Assembly (NCBI GenBank): GCA_947165045.1
Contig: CAMUYW010000011.1
Coordinates: 1 to 62,079, forward strand
Length of the DNA stretch: 62,079 nt
Source: an uncultured Fibrobacter sp.
Lineage (GTDB): Bacteria; Fibrobacterota; Fibrobacteria; Fibrobacterales; Fibrobacteraceae
Direction of reading: 5' to 3'
Shown here piece after piece: positions 26,358 through 32,962 of this stretch (positions are counted from its first letter, which is position 1; each line of letters starts with the position of its first letter). A model generated the notes under the pieces. That model was not told the origin of the DNA, did no database searches, and was given only the letters and a program-made list of their open reading frames with translations. A program made the position numbers and the translations under genes.

Positions 26358-27443
26358 ATGGCTACAGAAGACGAAATCATTTTTGAATCGGAAACAGAAA
26401 AGAAAGATATCAAAAGCATTCGTAAAAAGTTCGAAGGACAAATGTACCTCGACCCGACTTACGATCCTGCATTCAAGGCGTTGTTCGATAATGAGGATGC
26501 TTTAAAAGACTTCCTCGATGGCGTGCTAGGCTTGGAAGGCGAACATGAGATTAAAACACTTCGTTTCAATTTTGACAAAGCCTTGATTTTCCGTGTACCG
26601 CATGAAAAAAAAGTTGTGTTTGACATCTTTGCAACTACTGGTGATAGCCGTTTTTTCAACATAGAAATGCAACGACTTGAAAATAATTTCTTCGTTGACA
26701 GAACAATTCTCTACAAGGCTTTTCATATCATCAAAGGGCGCAAAAATATGGAACTTTCGAAAGAGTTCAAGGCACTTTCCGAAAAAGAGAAGAAATATCG
26801 TCGTTACGAACTTCCCGAATGCATTTCGGTCTGGATTTGTAATTTTGACCTGCCTCACGCGGACGGCGAAGTCCGCGATGAATGGGGCATCTATAGTAGC
26901 TACGCCCTGAAAATGATGGCGGTGCAAAAGAAGGTGGCTGTTCCGATTTCGGATAAAAATAAGTATATTTTTTTAAGTGTACCCAACTTTAAAAAGTCTG
27001 TCGAAGAGGTTAACAGCTCTGTCGATAAATGGCTATATCTGCTGAATCACGCAAAGGATGGAAAAGAACTTCCGAATTTCGGCAGCGAAATTATACAGGA
27101 CGCCATTGAACGTATTAAGGTTGAAAACGCATCTGATGAACTTTTAGCGGCACAGGAGGCTAATATGACAACGAAGGAAGACTACGAAAGCTGGGCAATC
27201 GGACTTGTCATCAACGCCAGCGAGAAAGCTAAGGCCGACGGTCGTGCAGAAGGTCGCGCAGAAGGTCTAGCAGAAGGTCGTGCAGAAGGTCGCGCAGAAG
27301 GTCGCGCAGAAGGTCGCGAACAGGGATATATTGAAATGGCTTTAGTCATGCTCGCCAATAATGAACCTATCGAAAAAATAGTCAAGTACACGCATCTTTC
27401 TAGAGAAAAAGTACTGGATTTACGAAATAAACGGGGAGAATAG
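26358..27443 (+). CDS. Rpn-family PD-(D/E)XK nuclease (transposase_31-like)
   Basis: This 361-residue protein starts at ATG 26358, seven bases after GGAG; an upstream in-frame ATG at 26316 lacks a ribosome site. It belongs to the recombination-promoting nuclease/putative transposase family. The start of the nuclease domain reads YLDPTYDPAFKALFDNEDAL, and the catalytic core reads VVFDIFATTGDSRFFNIEMQ (Asp then Glu-x-Gln). Near the C-terminus is a run of GRAE tetrapeptides encoded by 12-bp tandem repeats at 27240-27311, then a short helical end. Such nucleases are common in Fibrobacter-like and Bacteroidetes genomes and are linked with DNA recombination or defence. It has its own terminator, next to the tracrRNA terminator. 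Confidence 0.88.
   Translation: MATEDEIIFESETEKKDIKSIRKKFEGQMYLDPTYDPAFKALFDNEDALKDFLDGVLGLEGEHEIKTLRFNFDKALIFRVPHEKKVVFDIFATTGDSRFFNIEMQRLENNFFVDRTILYKAFHIIKGRKNMELSKEFKALSEKEKKYRRYELPECISVWICNFDLPHADGEVRDEWGIYSSYALKMMAVQKKVAVPISDKNKYIFLSVPNFKKSVEEVNSSVDKWLYLLNHAKDGKELPNFGSEIIQDAIERIKVENASDELLAAQEANMTTKEDYESWAIGLVINASEKAKADGRAEGRAEGLAEGRAEGRAEGRAEGREQGYIEMALVMLANNEPIEKIVKYTHLSREKVLDLRNKRGE
27240..27323 (+). repeat. 12-bp tandem repeat inside the Rpn gene
   Basis: Six full copies of GGTCGyGCAGAA (one copy GGTCTAGCAGAA) plus a partial copy, all in frame and coding Gly-Arg-Ala-Glu. Copy number could change by slippage without breaking the frame. Confidence 0.95.
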
Positions 27444-27487
27444 ACTTCCTAAAGCTCTTTTTTTTTGAAAAATTGAGTTGCTATGTA

Positions 27488-27520
27488 AAAATCCGACTTT
27501 GACGAGCCGGATTTTTTTTT
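27488..27520 (+). terminator. Terminator of the Rpn gene
   Basis: The stem AAATCCG / CGGATTT is followed by nine or more T residues. It faces the tracrRNA terminator on the other strand, so the two transcripts converge here. Confidence 0.85.
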
Positions 27521-27524
27521 GACG

Positions 27525-27601
27525 AAAAAAAAGGGGCGACTTGCGCCGCCCTAAATGTTTTCACAACGGAATAATCCTTATTGTGAATTGCTTTCAGATT
27601 A
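27525..27601 (-). ncRNA. tracrRNA of the type II-C CRISPR system
   Basis: Read on the minus strand, bases 27600-27581 are AATCTGAAAGCAATTCACAA. This is a 20-nt perfect complement of the 5' part of the minus-sense CRISPR repeat. It is followed by a nexus-like segment (AAGGATTATTCC, then GTTGTGAAAACA) and a terminator hairpin GGGCGGC-GCAA-GTCGCCC at 27551-27534, capped by a GNRA tetraloop and followed by eight T residues (27532-27525). The order anti-repeat, short stem, terminator is that of known type II-C tracrRNAs. The estimated length is about 75 nt. A TATATT box at 27613-27608 would place the 5' end near 27601. RNase III processing with crRNA is expected from the family. The 5' end is inferred. 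Confidence 0.92.
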
Positions 27602-27786
27602 TGTCAATAATATAGTTAAAGATTTTGTATTTGTGACTGTTTTTTTATAAAAAATGAAAATAGTCAAAATTTTTTGTAAATGTCACAATATGACATTTCT
27701 AAAACCTATATTTATAAATTTACTCAATTTCTTTATTTTCTTTAAAAATGTCGTTTTTGATGAAATTTTGCGGTTTTTCTGTCTTT

Positions 27787-27814
27787 TTGACTTGAAAATA
27801 TGTTACTTTAATAG
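27787..27814 (+). promoter_or_regulatory. Candidate promoter of cas9
   Basis: TTGACT at 27787-27792 and TAATAG at 27809-27814 are 16 bases apart, in an A/T-rich stretch just upstream of cas9. Sigma-factor consensus in this lineage is not known to me, so this is only a candidate. Confidence 0.35.
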
Positions 27815-27842
27815 CAGTAAAATTTTATAAAAAGGTTTGTTC

Positions 27843-30800
27843 ATGAAAAAGATTCTTGGTTTGGATTTGGGCGTTGGCTCTATTGGTTGGAGTGTTATTT
27901 CCGTTGACGAAAACGGGGATCCTTCTGAAATACTCGGAATGGGTAGCAGAATTGTCCCTCTTTCTACAGACGATGCCAATGAGTTTTCAACGGGAAATGC
28001 CATATCTAAAAATCAAAAGAGAACGCAAAAAAGAACTACTCGCAAAGGCTATGACCGTTATCAATTGCGCCGCGAGAACCTTACTGCAGAACTAAGAAAG
28101 CATCAAATGCTTCCGGACGAGCATCTAATTAAGTTGCCTGTTCTTGATTTGTGGACATTGCGAGCGAATGCTGCTACGGAAGGTCAAAAGCTTTCGTTGC
28201 CTGAAATTGGTCGTGTACTTTACCATATTAACCAAAAACGTGGATACAAACACGCCAAGGCGGACGAGGCTGGCGACAAAAAACAGACTGAATACGTTGA
28301 AAACGTAAACAAGCGTTTCGCAATGATTAAAGACCTAGGTCTTACTATTGGACAATTTTTTGCTCGCAAATTGAAAGAATCGGAAGTAGTATCTGAAAAG
28401 GGGAAATTCTACACCTATCGAACGAAGGAACAAGTCTTTCCTCGTGGCGCATATATTGCAGAATTCGATCAAATTATCGAAGTTCAGCGAAAATTTTATC
28501 CACAAGTTTTTACCGATGAATTTATAAACAGACTTCGCAATGAAATCATTTTCTATCAAAGGAATCTCAAATCTTGTAAGCATTTAGTTTCTCTTTGTGA
28601 ATTTGAAAAGCATGAGTACACTAATAAGGATGGAAAAATTGTTTTTGACGGTCCTAAGGTCGCTCCAAGGACATCGCCATTATTCCAAATTTGCCGCATT
28701 TGGGAATTCGTTAACAACATTAGGCTTGAAAATGGATACAAAGAAGCTCGTACACTTTCGCAGGACGAACGCCTTAAAGTCGTAGATTTCTTGGACAATC
28801 ATGAAAAAATGACAGCCAAGGATTTTACCAAACTTCTTGGGTTGAACAAAAATGACGAGTGGGATCTTAAGAGATATTTTGGCAAAAACGGAACTCAAGG
28901 TAATACAAGCAAAACTCAGTTGGCAACGGCTTTAGCAAATGTTCCAAACGCAAGTGAACTTTTGCAATTTAATCTTACTCTCGAAAATTCAAATTATGTC
29001 AATGAAAAAACAGGAGAAGTATTGAAAGTCGTTAGTAGCGATTTTCAAAATGAACCTCTTTACATGTTATGGCATACTGTTTATTCTCTTTCCGATAAAG
29101 AAGAACTGAAAAACGCTTTGAATAAAAAGTATGGTATTACTGACGAATCTGTTATAAACAATCTTTTTAAAATAGACTTTGTAAAACCAGGATTTGGAAA
29201 TAAATCGGCTAAGGCGATTCGTCGCATATTGCCGTTCTTACAAGAAGGATTGGTTTATAGCGATGCTTGTGCTGAAGCCGGTTATAACCATTCGGATTCA
29301 TTGACGAAATCGGAAAATGAAGCGAGAACTTTACTTGCGAGACTTCCGCAAATCAAGAAAAACGAACTTCGTCAGCCTGTAATAGAAAAAATTCTGAATC
29401 AAATGGTCAATGTTGTAAATGCAATTTACGATGAGTATGGACAAATCGATGAAATTCGTGTCGAACTCGCTCGAGAACTCAAGCAGTCTAAAGATGAACG
29501 AAATACGACTGCTTCTAATATTGCTAAAAAAGAACGCGAAAACAAAAATATTGAAGCAAAAATTCAAGAGTTTGGCATCCGTTCTAGTCGTAACAGAATT
29601 CAAAAGTATAGGTTGTGGGAAGAATCTGAACAGAAATGTTTTTATTGTGGACAACCAGTTCAGGCCAAAGAATTTCTGTCTGGCTTAGATGTCGAAGTTG
29701 AACATATTATTCCTAAATCCCTTCTGTTTGATGATAGCTTTGCAAATAAGGTTTGTGCATGTCGTAAGTGCAATGCTGCCAAAGGTAACAAGACAGCATA
29801 CGATTTTATGAAGGGGCAAAAAGAAGAGGTTTTCGATGCTTATGTAAAACGAGTCAATGATTTCTATAAAGATGGGAAAATTAGCAAAACAAAGAAAGAA
29901 CGGTTGCTGACAACTCAAAGTGAAATTCCTTCCGATTTTATAGAAAGACAATTACGTCAAACTCAATATATTGCCAAGAAAGCTTTAGAAATGCTTAAGG
30001 ATGTTTGCTACAATGTTTATGCGACAAGTGGTAGTGTAACTGATTTTATTAGGCATACTTGGGGCTATGATGAAATTCTTCATCAATTGAACTTTGACCG
30101 CTATAAAAAGGGCGGCTTGACAGAACTTAGAGAATACGACCACAAGGGCGAAACCCATACTGAAGAAAGAATTCAAGATTGGAGTAAACGGCTTGACCAC
30201 CGTCACCATGCTATTGATGCTCTTGTAATTGCAATGACTCGTCAATCTATAATTCAAAGGTTGAATCATTTGAACACAGAACGAGATGCGATGTTCCAAG
30301 AAGTCGAAAAGCAAAGTAAGGAATGGAAAAATGATTATTCAATGCTTCAGGAATGGCTTCGGGAACGCAAACACTTTTCTACCGAAGATGTTGCTAAAAA
30401 GGTATCGGACATTTTAGTGTCCTTTAAGGCGGGCAAGCGTGTTGCTACCATTGGGAAACGTGTGAAATATGAACATGGAAAGAAGAAAGTTTTGCAAACG
30501 GGTGTCGTTATTCCGCGTGGACCATTGAGTGAAGAATCTGTTTACGGAAAAATCAAGGTTCTTGATCGAAATAAACCTTTAAAGTATCTTTTTGAAAATC
30601 CTCAATCTATTGCAAATGCTGATATAAAGTTTGCTGTAACAAATAGGTTGGCTCAGTATGAACATGATGTCAAGAAAGCTGTACAGTCCTTAAAGAAATC
30701 GCCCATTGTTCTGGCTAATGGCAAAAATCTTGAAAATGCTGATTGCTATAAAGAAGAATATGTTATCAAGTATTCTCTAAACGGTTTTAAGGCAAAAGAT

Positions 30801-31544
30801 ATTGACTCCGTTGTCGACTCTCATATAAAGGATGTCCTTTATAAGCGATTAGAAGAATATGATGGCAATGAAAAGGAAGCCTTTAAGGATATTGAGGATA
30901 ATCCAATTTACGCAGATGACGCACACAAAATCAAAATTAGGAATGTCAGGTGCTTTACAGGATTATCTGCGGTTGTTCCTGTGAAAAAAGATGAAAATGG
31001 AAATGCAATTAGTTTTGTCAAGCCGGGCAATAACCATCATGTTGCAATCTATAAGGATGAAAATGGTACTTTACAGGAATCTGTTGTTACATTCTGGCAT
31101 GCAGTCGAACGTAAAAAATATGGGCTTCCCATTATTGTAACCAAGCCTGCAGAAGCATGGAAGTTGGCGATAGAGAAAAATTGTCCGAAAGAATTTTTGG
31201 ATTGTTTGCCAAAAGAAAATTGGACTTTTGTGGAATCTTTACAAGTCAACGAAATGTTCGTTATAGGGATGAACGATGAAGAATTCGGGAATGCTATTGT
31301 TGACAAAGATTACGCATTGCTCAATCAACACCTTTATCGAGTGCAAAAAATAACAACAAAAGAATATTGCTTTAGACTTCATACAGAAACAAAAGTCGAT
31401 GATAAATATAAAGGTGTAAAGGATGCTATGAAATCCAAAGCTATGGGTAAGTTGAAAATGATTCAAAGTATGGACTCATGGCAAAAAGCAAATCCGCACA
31501 AAGTTAAAATTTCTTTGTTGGGAAAATTGATTACTAGGGAGTAG
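27843..31544 (+). CDS. cas9: Type II-C CRISPR-associated endonuclease Cas9
   Basis: Cas9 cuts DNA matched by crRNA:tracrRNA. The ATG at 27843 has AAGG seven bases upstream; a TTG two codons earlier is less likely. The protein has 1233 residues, within the type II-C range. RuvC-I is ILGLDLGVGSIGW (Asp8). An Arg-rich bridge helix follows (KRTQKRTTRKGYDRYQLRRE). RuvC-II is EIRVELAREL (Glu541). The HNH domain has a CFYC zinc pair (C599, C602), the catalytic His621 in EVEHIIPKS and CRKCNAAKGNKT. RuvC-III is DHRHHAIDALVIAMT (Asp792). All nuclease residues are in place, so it should be active. No csn2 or cas4 is present, which places it in subtype II-C. The tracrRNA lies divergently upstream. The gene is more A/T-rich than the neighbouring housekeeping genes. 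Confidence 0.97.
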   Translation: MKKILGLDLGVGSIGWSVISVDENGDPSEILGMGSRIVPLSTDDANEFSTGNAISKNQKRTQKRTTRKGYDRYQLRRENLTAELRKHQMLPDEHLIKLPVLDLWTLRANAATEGQKLSLPEIGRVLYHINQKRGYKHAKADEAGDKKQTEYVENVNKRFAMIKDLGLTIGQFFARKLKESEVVSEKGKFYTYRTKEQVFPRGAYIAEFDQIIEVQRKFYPQVFTDEFINRLRNEIIFYQRNLKSCKHLVSLCEFEKHEYTNKDGKIVFDGPKVAPRTSPLFQICRIWEFVNNIRLENGYKEARTLSQDERLKVVDFLDNHEKMTAKDFTKLLGLNKNDEWDLKRYFGKNGTQGNTSKTQLATALANVPNASELLQFNLTLENSNYVNEKTGEVLKVVSSDFQNEPLYMLWHTVYSLSDKEELKNALNKKYGITDESVINNLFKIDFVKPGFGNKSAKAIRRILPFLQEGLVYSDACAEAGYNHSDSLTKSENEARTLLARLPQIKKNELRQPVIEKILNQMVNVVNAIYDEYGQIDEIRVELARELKQSKDERNTTASNIAKKERENKNIEAKIQEFGIRSSRNRIQKYRLWEESEQKCFYCGQPVQAKEFLSGLDVEVEHIIPKSLLFDDSFANKVCACRKCNAAKGNKTAYDFMKGQKEEVFDAYVKRVNDFYKDGKISKTKKERLLTTQSEIPSDFIERQLRQTQYIAKKALEMLKDVCYNVYATSGSVTDFIRHTWGYDEILHQLNFDRYKKGGLTELREYDHKGETHTEERIQDWSKRLDHRHHAIDALVIAMTRQSIIQRLNHLNTERDAMFQEVEKQSKEWKNDYSMLQEWLRERKHFSTEDVAKKVSDILVSFKAGKRVATIGKRVKYEHGKKKVLQTGVVIPRGPLSEESVYGKIKVLDRNKPLKYLFENPQSIANADIKFAVTNRLAQYEHDVKKAVQSLKKSPIVLANGKNLENADCYKEEYVIKYSLNGFKAKDIDSVVDSHIKDVLYKRLEEYDGNEKEAFKDIEDNPIYADDAHKIKIRNVRCFTGLSAVVPVKKDENGNAISFVKPGNNHHVAIYKDENGTLQESVVTFWHAVERKKYGLPIIVTKPAEAWKLAIEKNCPKEFLDCLPKENWTFVESLQVNEMFVIGMNDEEFGNAIVDKDYALLNQHLYRVQKITTKEYCFRLHTETKVDDKYKGVKDAMKSKAMGKLKMIQSMDSWQKANPHKVKISLLGKLITRE

Positions 31545-31567
31545 TAATCATAGTACATATACGCTTT

Positions 31568-31595
31568 AAAAACACACGGATAAATGTGTGGTTTT
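31568..31595 (+). terminator. Hairpin between cas9 and cas1
   Basis: AAAACACAC pairs with GTGTGGTTTT (one bulged G) in the 77-base gap between cas9 and cas1. It could weaken read-through into cas1-cas2. A clear T-run is lacking beyond the four T of the stem. Confidence 0.4.
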
Positions 31596-31621
31596 GGGGT
31601 GTGTCATTTAATAGGTATCCT

Positions 31622-32533
31622 ATGATAAAACGGACTCTTTATTTTGGCAATTCTGCCTATCTCAGCCTTCGAAACAACCAGCTAGTTGTCAAAAAGAAGG
31701 ATGAAGAAGAAAAGACTGTTCCCATCGAGGATGTCGGTTTTATCGTATTGGACAATCCGCAGATTACAATTACCAATGCTCTGCTGGAGGCGTTGATTGA
31801 AAATAATTGCGCCATCATCAACTGCGGCAAGACGCATTTGCCAATAGGCATGCTTTTACCACTTTCGGGGAATATTCTGCAAAGCGAAAAACTCCAGGCT
31901 CAGGTGGAAGCGTCATTACCCCTTAAAAAACAGCTCTGGCAGCAAACCGTACAGCAGAAGATTTTGAATCAGGCCAAAGTTTTGCAACAGTGTCATGGGA
32001 TGGACGCTAAGTATCTTACGACTTTAGCCAATGAAGTGCGTAGTGGTGATGTTGATAACAGGGAAGGCGTCGCTGCGGCATATTATTGGAAAGAAATGTT
32101 TCCTGATATTGCGGAATTTACGCGAGACCGATATGGGGTTCCGCCAAATAATATGTTGAACTATGGATATGCGATTTTACGTGGGGTTGTTGCGCGTTCT
32201 TTAGTCGCTAGCGGATTACTCCCTACATTGGGAATACATCACCATAATCGTTACAATGCATATTGCTTGGCTGATGATATTATGGAACCGTATCGTCCGG
32301 TTGTGGATAAATTGGTGTATGCTATTGTGAGGGATAATGAATCCATTCCCAATAATCTTACTATGGAGGTTAAAACCGAACTTTTGAAAATCCCTGTTGC
32401 GGATGTTTTGATTGATGGGAGACGGAGCCCGCTGATGAACGCTGTTTCGATGACTACGGCCTCGCTCAGCAAATGCTTTGAAGGTGAATGCCGAAAGGTA
32501 CTTTATCCAGAGGTGCCTGATGAATCGGTTTAG
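31622..32533 (+). CDS. cas1: CRISPR-associated integrase Cas1
   Basis: Cas1 is the metal-dependent integrase that, with Cas2, inserts new spacers. The ATG at 31622 gives 303 residues and begins MIKRTLYFGNSAYLSL, as type II Cas1 proteins do; an earlier in-frame start adds a non-conserved leader. Expected catalytic residues are present: Glu148 in DNREGVAAAYYW, His206 (or the adjacent His) in LGIHHHNRYNAY, and Asp218/Asp219 in LADDIMEPYRP. The family segment NNMLNYGYAILRG precedes the His. cas2 overlaps its 3' end. Confidence 0.96.
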   Translation: MIKRTLYFGNSAYLSLRNNQLVVKKKDEEEKTVPIEDVGFIVLDNPQITITNALLEALIENNCAIINCGKTHLPIGMLLPLSGNILQSEKLQAQVEASLPLKKQLWQQTVQQKILNQAKVLQQCHGMDAKYLTTLANEVRSGDVDNREGVAAAYYWKEMFPDIAEFTRDRYGVPPNNMLNYGYAILRGVVARSLVASGLLPTLGIHHHNRYNAYCLADDIMEPYRPVVDKLVYAIVRDNESIPNNLTMEVKTELLKIPVADVLIDGRRSPLMNAVSMTTASLSKCFEGECRKVLYPEVPDESV

Positions 32534-32852
32534 CGAGTATAGAATTATGTGGGTTCTTGTGTTCTTTGATTTGCCGACGGAGACGAAAATTGAGCGGATG
32601 CGGCACACTCAGTTTAGAAAGGATTTGCTCCGTGATGGATTTACGCGTTTTCAGCTTTCCATCTATATTCGACATTGTGCTTCCGTGGAAAATGCGGAAG
32701 TACACATTGCTCGTGTAAAAAGTTGTATTCCACCTCAAGGAACGGTCAGCATACTCTGCATAACTGATAAACAGTTTGGCAGAATTCAAGTTATTTATGG
32801 GAAAAAGGAAAAACCGGCACCTAAGGCATCTCCGCAATTATCGCTTTTTTAG
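32520..32852 (+). CDS. cas2: CRISPR-associated protein Cas2
   Basis: Cas2 forms the scaffold of the Cas1-Cas2 integration complex. The ATG at 32520 overlaps the end of cas1 by 14 bases and gives 110 residues; an alternative ATG at 32547 would start directly at MWVLVFFDLP. The ferredoxin-like first strand ends with Asp in VFFDLPTET, the usual metal-binding position. The segment RHTQFRKDLLRDGFTRFQLS followed by IYIRHC is typical of type II Cas2. A terminator follows at 32881. Confidence 0.94.
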   Translation: MNRFSEYRIMWVLVFFDLPTETKIERMRHTQFRKDLLRDGFTRFQLSIYIRHCASVENAEVHIARVKSCIPPQGTVSILCITDKQFGRIQVIYGKKEKPAPKASPQLSLF

Positions 32853-32870
32853 AATGAGAAAAATGGTTCT

Positions 32871-32908
32871 AAAAAATAAAAAATCGGCCTTAAAAAGGTC
32901 GATTTTTT
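32871..32908. terminator. Two-way terminator between cas2 and the CRISPR array
   Basis: The stem AAATCGGCCTT / AAGGTCGATTT (11 bp, one G-T wobble, loop AAA) is flanked by A-rich sequence on the left and TTTTTT on the right. It can stop the cas operon on the plus strand and the array transcript on the minus strand (minus side reads GATTTTTTATTTTTT). A second 11-bp inverted repeat at 32917-32941 (AAATC-AAGGC / GCCTT-GATTT) lies nearer the array. Confidence 0.85.
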
Positions 32909-32962
32909 ATTTTCGTAAATCGAAGGCTAAGCCTTTGATTTAAGTGCATTTACAACAAACCT

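Noticed and set aside
26358..27443. An insertion sequence, because the protein belongs to a family once called transposase_31.
   Set aside because: I see no terminal inverted repeats or target-site duplication around the gene; Rpn proteins are better viewed as stand-alone nucleases.
32853..32962. A plus-strand promoter/leader driving the array from the cas2 side.
   Set aside because: The gap is filled by two hairpins, one a two-way terminator. tracrRNA polarity also requires minus-strand crRNAs. It may still act as the integration-side leader.
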